From: Staphylotrichum longicolle
Lineage: Eukaryota > Ascomycota > Sordariomycetes > Sordariales > Chaetomiaceae
Length of the DNA stretch: 64,000 nt
Assembly: GCA_019096155.1 (NCBI GenBank)
Contig: JAHCVI010000001.1
Span: 5,890,001-5,954,000, forward strand
Reading direction: 5' to 3'
Shown piece after piece: positions 1-11,460 of this stretch. Within the stretch, counting starts at the first letter, position 1; each line of letters starts with the position of its first letter. The notes beneath the pieces are model-generated. The model was not told the DNA's origin, made no database searches, and was given only the letters and a program-made list of their open reading frames with translations. The translations under genes were made by a program, and so were the position numbers.

Positions 1-942
1 CCCGAGAATACTCAAAGGCAATCCACTGAACTCCGTTCGTATCCTGCCTCACCACCAGCGGCGTGGTTGCCGGAATAGGGCCGGGGGCCGCATTCGGGTT
101 CACGCCGGCGCCAGCAGTGGTGGGTGTCGAGAGAGGAGCGCCGTTCTGGGGGCTCGTCGATGACGCGCTACCCATGGCAACGGGAGCAGATGTGCCTGAT
201 ATCCGGTGGTTGAGGCTGTGCGTCTCGATCTTATCCGGACGCGGGCTGACCGTCATGCCCGACTGCGAGTGCTGCGGCGCGTGCTGGCTGATGGGATGCT
301 GGGGGGGCGTGTGCGACATCATCATGCCCGGTTGCGAGCCCATAGACTGATGGGATTGTTGCGCGTGTTGTCCGTACGGCGACTGCCCGGCCTGGGCCGG
401 GATCGACGAGTACTGCTGCTGAGGGGCGCCATAGTACATCGACTGCTGGTGTAATTGAGAGGGAGGTTGCGCGTACATGCCCCTCTGTTGATCGTGGCCC
501 GACGGGGACGCGACCGAAGCCGGCGAGTTCGACTGGGGGGTGTGGTACGAGATTGGCGGATAGGGTCGCGGCATGGTGGCAGCCATCATGTCTCCGGTGT
601 CTGCGGACGCGTGTGAGCTTCGGCCGGTTTTGGGAAAATATCTTAGGCCATGGAGAGGAAAAAAAACTCACCTGCGGAAGTGTATCCGCTGGTTGCACCC
701 GGCGTGCTGTAAGGGCTTGGGTGCGCGTAGTAGGGCAAACCGTGGTCTTGGGAGTTGCTGGCCTGGTTCTGCTGCGGGTACGAGTACGCGCTAGAGTGCT
801 GCTGCTGTTGCTGCTGCTGCTGGGCAGGGGCCTGGCTATGATGCTGATGGACAACGCTCGAGGGTCGAGAGTGTTGCAGATGGGGGGGGACAGGACCCTG
901 CTGTTGATGGTGGGTGTGGTGCTGCATAGAGGAGACAACCAT
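1..942 (-). CDS. Gln-rich fungal regulator-like protein (5' part, C-terminus off window)
   Basis: Two exons are readable: 942-672, then 600-1, joined by a 71-bp intron (671-601; donor GTGAGT, acceptor CCGCAG) that keeps the frame. The N-terminal ~280 residues are low-complexity: His/Gln-rich from the first residues, a run of nine Gln near residue 40, then Pro/Ser/Tyr/Gln-rich sequence, typical of a disordered activation-type region. The last residues before the edge read VRQDTNGVQWIAFEYSR; I recall this as the start of a conserved fungal C-terminal domain (DUF8032 type), but only its first residues are in the window. The start at 942 follows an in-frame run beginning MVVSSMQHH. Function unknown; nuclear regulatory role is inferred from composition only. 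It is the nearest gene to the 13-kb empty stretch to the right, which lies on its upstream side. Confidence 0.75.
801..827 (-). repeat. CAG-type trinucleotide tract coding poly-Gln
   Basis: An imperfect run of CTG/TTG triplets on the + strand encodes nine consecutive Gln on the minus strand within the first exon of the left-edge gene. Likely length-variable between strains. Confidence 0.7.
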
Positions 943-3900
943 TAGTCCTCACGAATACAGGGTTCTTCTCGAAACAAAAACCATGTGTGTTCTGGAGCGC
1001 CCTGGACGCGTCTGGGAATGTTGTGTTTTTTTCTTTGCTCTGGAGCGCGTGCAAGGACTGGGTAACCGGGACGTTATGTCGGCCCCCTGGAAAAAGACGA
1101 GGATCCACGGTTGAGACGGGCTAGCCTCGGGGATTTGGGGGTGGGATTTGTAGGACAAGGCTCCTTTCCACGCGGCATCCAAGCCGACTGCGAGGGGGCA
1201 GGGGAGGCAATGCAACCCACCCCAGTGGAGCAAAGAAGGGCCGGAATCGTCTCCCGAGGTTTCGAGAATCCCACTTGAGTCTCGGTGGCCGCGTGGTCCT
1301 CAGGAAATTGCGCACACGCTGCCGGTAGCAACTTTGCCCCGGGCAGCGCTGGGAAGGGGTGCAAGATAGGGCCACTAACCGATTATGCAGCGACGCGGCG
1401 AGGGAAGCGGTAATGACAGGATGAATCCTGACCCCAAAAACCGCAGTTGTGGGGAGGGCGGAGTTATGTAGCTATGACCGGGGGGTTTTTTGGCAAGGAA
1501 AAAGGAGATAGCGAACGGGGACTGATGAATGCTTGCAGGCTGGGCAGGGGGACAGTGACGATTAATGCCTGGCTGGTCGTGTCTGATATACCCAGCCGGG
1601 GGGGGACGGGAGGCGCTTCTTGTGGTGGGTTTAACACAACGCCTCTCTCGTGCTGCCCAGAATGGCCAAGTGAGAGAACACCGAGCAATTGAGCCCGAGC
1701 CCACCCCAGGCAAGACGAAGAAAATTGCCAAAGGTGTGGGTAGATGCGCCAAGGATGACGGGGACAGGGTGGGACAACAGGCCATGGGGGGTGGCAGGGG
1801 CCAGGAAAACGAGGACAGGGGGGCGACAAGATTTAGATGAAGTGGCCAATGGCACGGCGCCCGCCGAGCCAGGTAACACGACTATTGCCCAACGAGGAAT
1901 GGTCACCCGAGGCTAGCCACTGAACGGGCAAGCCTCTGGGCGTTTTCCTGGAAGCTCCAGTCCGTCATCTGCCACTCATCTCCTTGCCCTTTCCCTTCGC
2001 TCTGGCAAGGACAAGGGGCGGTGAGGGAGCGGGTCGAATCGACTCTCTCACACGCACCAATCCCTGCCCTTGGCAAGCTGTCCCGAAGACCGGTTCCCAA
2101 GTTCGCGCGGCATTTGCCCCCAACACACATCCCCCGATGGCACACCAAGCCGAATCGCTCGAAACAGCTGGTGACCAGGTGACATTTTTGGGGGTTTGCG
2201 GTTGCGAAGTCGGGAGTCCCTCAGTGCCTGTGCATGTTCCGCTTGCCCGTCCGTCCCACATCCACTTGGCATGGCGTTTGCAGCACTCGCTGCGGTCCCT
2301 CCGCAACAGATGAGACGGACGCGGTCATGCATCTCTGACAAAACTTCTGACTTGTGGACCCCGGTCGAGGGACTGCTTTGTGGGCATGCACACCAAGTGC
2401 TCCTCCGCAGCTCCACTATGCGCGTTCGGGGGGGGTGCGTCGCTCCACACTTGAGCTGGTATCGCCTCCGGGACCCCACTGGCTAACGACACAACTGACT
2501 CTCGCTGCTTCCTCGGATGCCAAGCTTCACCGTTCCCGATGCAACTCGGCCGGGGGAGCCGTCGCACGGGTATCGTCCGCGCGGCGGCACTGACTCTGCG
2601 CAGAGACGGTAGCGCAGCCAGGTGGATGGTGTGAAAAACAGATCGCTGGACCGTATTTCCCCATTGCGGCTGGCCAGCATTTGACGGGTGCTGAAAATTG
2701 GGGGGAAGGGCGGGGAGAGGGTAAGCGCGTGGGGTGGAGCCAAGGTTCCCAACCGCTCCGCCGTTGAGAGAGCTGCCGACGCTTGCCCACCGTTTGAGCG
2801 GCCATGCTTGCACGGGTTCCGCCACAAGGGCCGCCCCCCCAGGCTCCAATGGCGCAGTTGGGCGGGCGAGCAAGTGCACCGTGGACGATGCGTTTCTGCA
2901 GCTGTCCGTGGCCAGCTTGGCTGGGCGACTTTCGCCGTGACTTTTGTCGGCTCGTGGGATGCAACGAAGAGGCAGCACCAAGCGTGGGTGCCGAGCATGC
3001 AGCAGACCCCCAAATCATGATGCTTGATCCTTGGTTGTGCAGCGCATCTCCCCTCCAGAGCGGAAGCGCGCTGGGTCCCCCGGCACCGCCCCCTGTCGCA
3101 AGTTACCCGGGGCCCTGGCTGCTGGTGAAACAGGTCGGCCCCCTGTAATTCCCACAGGACATCCTTTCCCGGCCAAGGATGCGGCAGCGGCATGCAGTTT
3201 TCTGGAACAATTGCGAAGCCCGGCCAGGGTTATCGAACAAGGAAAATCGTGAAAGCGGGCGCATGGTGCTTTCGCGATCCCAACCCTCGTCGCTGCGGCT
3301 GTCTCATTTGACGAGATAAACTTATCCCGAGCAAGCGGGACAGACTCAACGGCACGAGAGCCTGCCGGCACCGAGAATCGGCGAGTCGTCAAAACCCCGC
3401 GGAGCTTGCCGCACAGGGTGGTCGCTTGACCGATGACCAAGCAGTGACGGAATCGTCGGTGATGGGTGGAGTGTCGCATGGCAAAGAGGAAGGGAAATAG
3501 TGGCACTCACCGAGTCATGACCGGGCTCTTCCTTGAATTGGCGGGGCGCCTGCCGGTGTTGAACCATGGTCATCAATCCCATAGAGAACGACGGTGGCCG
3601 GTGTGTTGTGCTGTAGCTGCTGCCTCTGTATACGCGGCTCAAGTCAGTGGGGGCTCACACAGAGACGACGAGGCAGAAACGATGGTGGATGTTGATGTTG
3701 CCGAAGTGTGTTTTTGTTTGTGTGGGTGATTGCGCGCGACCCGTGGAACCTGGGCGATCCTTCTTCATGGTCGCTGTCGCTGGGGTGGCCAGCAAACCTG
3801 GTTCCCACCGAGACCCGTGCGCTCCCGCCACAACAGGCGAGGGCGCGGTGCAGGACGCAGGACGCGACAGGGTCGACCGACTCCATGCAAACGCGCTTTG

Positions 3901-6900
3901 GTGCATGAATCGAACGGTGCGAGCCAAGTCATCAGAACTTACAGACAAAGCGTCTCCAAAACTCGGGGCGGCTAGACCAATATCCCTCCCTCGGTGGATG
4001 AGTCGGAGTCGTGTCTCTCCGGAGAATCCTTTTCGTGCCGTCGCCAAAGTCGGGTTCGCTTCCAGCGCTCGGCTGCGCGCAGTTGATTTTGTTTGCTGGC
4101 TGAGGGGAAATCGACACGCGTCAGTCGTCTAAAGGAACACCGAAATGTGAGTCGTCAGTCTCGATGGAGAGAAAGGAAGGAAGAAAATAAAAAGAAGTAG
4201 AAAATAGTTGACGAATTTCGAAATCATAAACTCGTGACGGGAATGAAGAGTCGCAGCCAAGGCACCGCATCAGCAACGTGCATGCTGAAATTTGCAACCC
4301 ATCTCATGCGGTTCCAGAACGGGGACTAGGGTGGAACATTGCCGAGATTGAAACGGGATCGCGCTGGCTGTGACACCAGACCCTGGCATGATTTCCGAGG
4401 CGCATCCCAAAAGACCAGCTGATTTGCTAGCGCGATGCACGGTGATAGGGACAGGGCAAAGCGACCAGGCAAAACGGTGGGAGCGCGGAAGGGAAGCGCA
4501 CTTACCTTGATAGTGGCCGAAAATAGATGCGGTTGGAAACGCGGTGGATGTATGTACTGTGGTACTGTGGGTGTCGCGTCGTGCAGGGTTAGACGACGCT
4601 CGCTGAGAATTTAAGCTCACGGCGATGCGGGTGATGGGATGACGGACCCTGATCAGATGGAGGTCGGGGTTCGATGGGATGACAGTGGAGGTGGGTGACG
4701 GGGGACAAGTGGCAGGCAGCTCAAAAACCCAGATGGTTGCTTGGGTTCCCGCTGTTCGGCAAGCCACGTGCAAGGAAGTGCTGGCCGCTCAGGGCTGGAC
4801 AGAAGGGGTTTGGGTGCAAAACATAGACGTTATCGAAGCCGCAGGACACTGATTACTTACCTTATGCGCTCTTAACGTTCAGTGACACTTGTTTGCGTGG
4901 ATCCCAGACGAGAGAGCACCTCCGATTCTAATTGCCCGCTGGAGCAAAGATTGCGGTCTGGTAGTCGGGAAGACCCTGTGTCGCCTGCACGTGTGCCTGG
5001 TGCAGAAAAGGCGGTGGGAAAGTCGTTCAAACGGGCACGTCGATGCAGCACGAGGTTGACGGAACCCGCTGATTCGCAAGGCCAACTAAATGCAACTTGG
5101 CTCGGGAATAGGTGCGTTGTGAACGGCGGCAGCAGCTGTTTGGTTGGCACAGGAATGAAGTTAGCAGGACGCTCATGCCAAACAGTCGGCTCTCTGGCAG
5201 TCGAGAAAGACTGGGCTGAGAAGGGGCCGCGAAAAAAACTGACATGGGCCCTGACGCGCAAAGTCGTGTCCGACGAGGGCGGTTTTTGACGCGAACGGCT
5301 GCACACAAAGTCAAGAGACGCGCGGTGTCGACCAAGCGCGCCTTCGTGTCCAAAATCGGAGCTTGCAGGTTGGAAGGATGTCAGGGCGCCTTCTGATGTC
5401 GCCGACTCGGACTTTGAAGCCGAACTCGTCTCTGCCCGGCTCGGATGGATGGGGCCTGCTGGCGGGAAGGACGGGGGCAGGGGTAAGGACCAGGATGGGC
5501 TGTGGGATGCGCCGAGTTACACCGCAGTCGAACATCCACGCGTGCGAGGTCTCAGATTAACGGCTACGACCCTCCAGGCATGCACGGGAAGACGGGGAGG
5601 AAGAAAGCGAGGGGAGGAAGCCATGAGACGTCGGAGAGACGCTCTTTATTTGGCGGCTTCTGGAGGATTTCGGGGTAGGGGTAATCACCGAGCTGGAGCC
5701 ACCAGTTCGCACGGCGCGCCCATCCCGGTGTCCTGGGACCGTGGAGACAAGAGGCCAAGGCCAAGGTTTGGAGGCGCGCAACGGTCAACAGCACCCCCAT
5801 GATTGATTGACGTTTGGCATGGGCACCCAAGGCGTGTTATGTTCCTCCATCTCACAACCTCACTTGGACATCCGGGCATGTGTTTACGTCTTCCCTCCAA
5901 ACAATCCCTTGGGTATCTTGGAACCCCATGCACAGCTTTAAAATTCTGTTGGCGACCGCTCAGCTTGCACACCACAGTGGCAGCGATGCAACCACACTGG
6001 TCTTGTCAAGACCGTTGGAATGTGCGACTGGATTTGGTCGGATCCTTACAGCTGGCGGCCTGCGTTGATCGGCGAGGCGCGCACGATGCGATTGGTAGTT
6101 TAGCAAGAAACTTCAGGGAAAATCTGAGCAAGTCAATGTTTGCTTCTTCAAGCGCAGGTTTGTCTCTGCAGGAAGCAAGCTTGAAGGGCAAGACTCGTAT
6201 CCCAGAGTGTATGGGAATCGGTCCCTTTTCTTGCTCTTTCTGCGGACGCGACATGGTCCTGCAGGGATGGGTTTGGTGTGGGTCAAGACCTGCTGCTGCA
6301 CGCGGACACGTGAATTGCCCTGGCCGAGCTGTCAGGGTTCCTCGTTTCCTTGGTGTTGACAGGCGCCTTGGGTGCAGGGGCGTTCCAGAGTCCTGGAGCT
6401 CGAGAAGGCGGGCTCCCCCTGATCCCAGGCAGGCATGGCCCGTCTGGGTTGGAACAGGCACTGAATCTGGTGCAGGTAATCCCTAATGCAAGAAATGCTG
6501 CGGAGACAACGAGAAGAAAACAACTGGAATCAAAAACAAAGGCCCCGCCTCGATTCGCACGGTATCGACAAGACACCAAACCTCTTTGCGCCTACTTGAG
6601 CGCACATGAAGACGATAGGTTTTACGTATTCTCCTTCAGTTGTGATCCATTGGTCTACCTAGGTTTAGCATCATGATTGAGGTGTAAGGACATTCGGCTG
6701 TGGAGGGGCAGGCATGGGTACCCCGCAGGGTGAAAACGTGGGGGGGCAGCCTTGATCGGGTGTTCATGAGAAGGGCTTGTCGCTTGCTTTCCTTCCCAAA
6801 ACCGGGACAGGGGACCATGGGCTTGGAGGGCAAATCCAACAAGGGAAGGCTGTCATCATCAACTGAGCACTACTGTGTAGCAGGAATATTGCATGTAATC

Positions 6901-9900
6901 ATACCTAGATAACCTCTGCCGCCATAATGGTGACTGTAGTGTAGTACCTTCGTGGTGTGTTTTATTTTTTCGAATTGCCCGGGTGTTGCCCACGCTCAGC
7001 GCGCCTACAGGTACATAGGAGGTACCTTGTCACATAAGGAAGTCAAGCCACCGGGAGAACGTTGGCGACATACCGTAGGGACGCTGCGTATGGTCCAAAC
7101 AACGTCTCTGAAACGGCAGCATGGAGGACAGCGATTTTGCATGAAATTGCCATGTTTTTGCGGTGCTACTTTGCTCACCGCAACTGCACGCCCTGCATGA
7201 CGCACTGCGAGCGTTCAGGTCGAAAAGTGGAAGTCATCTCCGATGCAGCCATGATTCGCCACAATCTCGGTGCACAGCTGGCCGTTCCAGTTTCAGCACG
7301 TTGAATGTACCTGCCTTGCCTGGCCAAGCTCCCCCAATCAGCCAACCAGACAACTGCCAGTGCGAGCCAGGCGCTGCCCGCAGCCACGAGGGCCCCCTCC
7401 AAAAAGCAAACTCGGAGGATATCCATGGATCGAGTCTTGCTCGTGCAGTTGCTCTTGCATTTCCCGCCCGAAACAGTTCCTGACACATCCCGCAACTCCA
7501 ACCAACCTTCAGCCCTCGGCAGCCCCAGCCAAGTTTGGATCCTGTTCGGTGAAAGATGTACATAATTTCAACCCAATCACAGCAAAGTCGAGACAGCCGA
7601 AGAAGGGGGCTGTTCTCTCTCCACAGCACAGTGGCTCAAGATGAATGTGCATCCTTCGTGTCGTCACAGGCCAGGCAAGTGCAATATGCCACCAACATGC
7701 TGAGCCTGCGGGCTTTGGTGCTCTGAGGATCGCCAACCGAACGCAACCCAAACCATTCCATCACAGGGATTCCCAGGCTCGTGCCAGGAACCAAGGACAA
7801 CTGAGAAGCACAGGCCAAACACCATCGGTGTTTCGCTGTGTTAGAACTGGCGCCAACGGGCTGATCCGCGGCCTTGGAAACACCAGGATTCAAAACTTGA
7901 AATGGGCGATCACCTTGTTGCTGAAGCGCAAAACGCTTGTCTGCTCAGAGAGCATGCTGCATGCATTGCAGTGCTCTGTTGTATCCGTACTAACGTTAAC
8001 GTTAGTTACAGCCCCCGCGCGGCAGATCTCGTCCCTGCTCTGCCGCGCCGTCCAAGCCAGCCGGCACCAACACGCTGCGGGAACCGCTTTGACGAGATCC
8101 GTTCCTCGCCAGTGTTTGGTAACGATTGGCAAGTCCGTTCAAGTGCAGTCGGCCTCCCGAATATCCCTGTCAGCATCGATCCATCTTGGCCCCAGAGCCT
8201 CGGGGGTTTCCAAGCCAAGGACAGCCGTGCCTTGGTAGCCTTGGTCCTCCTCATCGCGCGTGAGGAGATCCCAGTCAAACCTTCCCTGGATTCCCCAACA
8301 CCAGGCTGCTCATCCGATTGGGGAATTGAGGCTCACGCGGGAAGCCAGGGGAAGGGTGCGACCGAACCCTCGCACCCCAGTTAACTTAGTTAACATGGAG
8401 AGAAAGCGTTGGCTGGGCTTGGTTGGGCGGCCACCAAAACCCATCAACACGGTGCTGCCCGTTTTACTCATCAGTTTCTCAGTTCCGGAGAACATGCGAA
8501 TACGGAAGAAGCGTCAACCTCCAGCAACCAGGCGCCTCTCACATTGGAAGCCTGTCCTTGGATCCAATGAGCCGGTCGAAGGACGTCGAGCCCCTTGCCC
8601 TCCCCACATCGCGACATCATGTCCAGCAATCGGAAGCCCAGCAGCTTTCCCGCAGCATGCAGCCAGGGGCGACGCGAGCGCCCCCTTGCACCCCTGCCAC
8701 TGGTCACACCAGGCACAATATCGTCCCGCGATCTTTGGGACCGCCAGATGTGCCCATGCCCCTTCAATTACCCCGGCGAATGCCCCGAACCGCGGCCCTC
8801 GAGCCCAAGGCGCCACAGTTGGAAAATGTGTTGAAGATGCCTGGTGGGCCGCTGGCCCTCAAGTTCGAATTCCGGAACCTTCTCCCGCTCTGCTGACGTC
8901 GAGTTCCTGGAATGCGAGAGCGAGGGTCAAGCGTCCCGCGCTGGTCCATTGCATGCGCAAAACGCGGAACAGCCAAACAGCTAGCTTGAGAATAAGTGCT
9001 GCAGCAATGTACACACACTCGCCGCCGTCATCTTTATCACTACCTCAAGCACTGACGTTGCAGAGACATTGCGCTCCTGTCCTCTTGTTGACATCAACAA
9101 ACGATCCTCGACCACAATGCGCAGCACCTAAAACCGAAAATGGCATAGTCACTACTCTCATGCAATCCACCCTGGTTTACGTGGCAGCCGAAAGCTGACA
9201 AGGGTCTCATGAGGTCCCCAGTCAGCCGGAAGGATCATGGGGGAGAAGGCATGGCAGGATGATGGGTCTGTGAACCGTGGAGGAAAGTTCCAACAATGGT
9301 CGCCATTCGTTCGGTGCGGCCAACAAGGTCCATGGAAACGGCGCAGGGCACAGGCGGAGAGACCGCCTCGACCGTTCCTCGATCTTGCGGTCACGACGTG
9401 AGGAGAAGGCCTCCGCTTCATTTCAGCGCTGTGGGTCCTGCTCATCGAACATCGCGCCGCCAGTCAGTGCGTTGGCTCATCGGGTCATCCACTGCGGGAC
9501 TTGTGGGAGGCAGCAGGCAAATCAGCTCCAGCTCCTCGTTCCCTCTGAGCTCATGGCTGGACGCGTTGCTCGTTCCGGATAAAACCACTAATTATAGGTC
9601 GAGACGGTACGTATTCATGCTTACGCACCGCACCGCTCATCGTTCCGCGGCCTCCCAGCCGATCATATCACCGTGTCTTGCCCTTAAATGAAACAGGTGG
9701 GAATTGCATCTCCCCTGCCAAGGATGCCGTTCGTGGTGGTGTAACCATCCCAGCGGAGGCCAAATGGCCCGCCACGAGGAAGAAGAAGAGAATGTCTTGT
9801 GAGTGGTGTGCGTGCCGAACGCCAACCTCATGGGTTCCCCAGGCTCTGCCATTCCCAGCCTTACGGGTCGACCAGGGCAGCCGACGAGCCTGGTCGCTGC

Positions 9901-10611
9901 CGGCTGCTTGTTGAGCCAGGGATGGCAAAGCATGGGGGACTGGTAGCACCGCGAAGCTTCCCCTGCCCGTTGCATCGCGGTCCCACATGCCACCCTTGCC
10001 GAGATTGGGGCAAGTTCAGGGGTGCTGAATGTTACCATGCGAAAGGGGCGCTTCTCAACACCACACCGGAACCAGCAAGATTCGCCTAAACGCCGACGCC
10101 CCATCATCAACAGTTCATCAGACCGCAACAAACATTCCACGTGTTGTCCAGCAAACCCTCACCGTCTTTTACACCGAGTCAACCTCAATCTTGGCAGTCA
10201 TGCTGGTTCAAGCTCATCAACACTTTGCCAGGACGCCACTAGCGTCAAACGTCAGTGTGAAATAATACCCTGTGGACTGACTGGTTGAGTTGCGATCAAA
10301 ACCACAGGAATAGATCCTTTTTCCTACTCCGCTCAGCATTCGCAAGAACACGGGGAGCGCCATTTCGTCGGAGCTCACGAACCGAATCTCGCAAATGGCT
10401 CGTCGTCATTATGACAGAGACACCAGAGCTCACTCCGTGCTCCAACCTGTGCTGCTCCCAGTGAACAACTTGACACCTCTTGGATCGCTCTTGGCTGAGT
10501 CAGTGACATGAGAGAAGTCTCGGAAGAGAGCATCCACCATCGTGTCTCGGCAACAAGCAGCCCCGATCACTTCCCCCAACCCCCATACGACCGTCGGGAC
10601 CCCGCGTCTTG

Positions 10612-10663
10612 ACACACACGCGCGCACACACGCGCGCACACACGCACGCACCGCACGCACACG
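10612..10663. repeat. CA/CG-type microsatellite
   Basis: Alternating purine-pyrimidine tract of mixed CA and CG steps, about 52 bp, in the gene-free region. This composition can adopt left-handed DNA; no function is implied. Confidence 0.7.
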
Positions 10664-11423
10664 AGCGAAGGCTCGTTAGAGACACAGCCAAACCAGCTCG
10701 TCAACTCTGGCCAAACACCGAGCGAGCTTGGTGAACGGCCCCGACTCGCCGGGCCACCAGGCGAGACAAACCCTCTCCTCAAACGGGGGCCACTTGAACA
10801 GAAGAGCACTGCCGAAGCGCCATCCCTCCCGGTGAAACACGCAGATCGCGCCTCGTGGGGTCCCTGTGGTGGTCCCGGCGTTGGCAGAGGAAATCCAGAA
10901 ACATTGGTGTCTCAGATATTTAAAATGAACACTCCCTTTTCAGCTCAAGCAAGCACACCGAGCTGCCAGCCAAAGCTGGCCAGGCACGAGCCAGGCCCCT
11001 CACCCCCCTCCCCTGGCCTCTCTCTCGCTTTCGTCATCGGTATCACCGAGATGATCGGTTCGGGGCTTGTTGCCGATTATTACCTTGCGGCGCGCCCAAT
11101 GATAACGTTAAGCCATTTCTTTCATGCAATGAGCAATTCTCTATCAGGAGGGGCGGTCCTTTGCCGACCGGTCTGACTCTTCGATGGGAGAAGGAAGGCA
11201 TTTCCATATTTTCACAGGCGAGGAGTGCAGACAGGACAGGCGGACAAAGCAATGGGCATCGCTGGAAAATAGCCCACTTGCGGCAGGTTCTGTGTCGCTC
11301 CGAAGTCGAAAAGGATCGGTGACCATGGCGTCTCCTCGCCTCGGCTCATCCGCGCTCGGTTCCGAGTGTCCCGGTTTTGGTGGGTAATTCTTTTATGTTT
11401 ATCTTGGAAAAGTAAAGGTTATA

Positions 11424-11460
11424 AGGTAATTACCTAGGTAGGTACGTAAGTAAGGTAGAT
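11424..11460. repeat. AGGTA-type short repeat
   Basis: Degenerate AGGTA/TAGGT units around a palindromic TACCTAGGTA core. I recall such units as common in intergenic DNA of Sordariomycetes; here they lie in the gene-free region. Confidence 0.5.

Noticed and set aside
8860..8890. tRNA B-box-like sequence on the + strand (AGTTCGAATTCC)
   Set aside because: No T-stem pairing and no matching A-box upstream.
8260..9198. 312-codon open frame on the + strand in the gene desert
   Set aside because: Composition is random-like (many Pro, Arg, Ser, Cys, His), no domain or motif, and equally open frames overlap it on the minus strand; GC-rich DNA yields such frames by chance.
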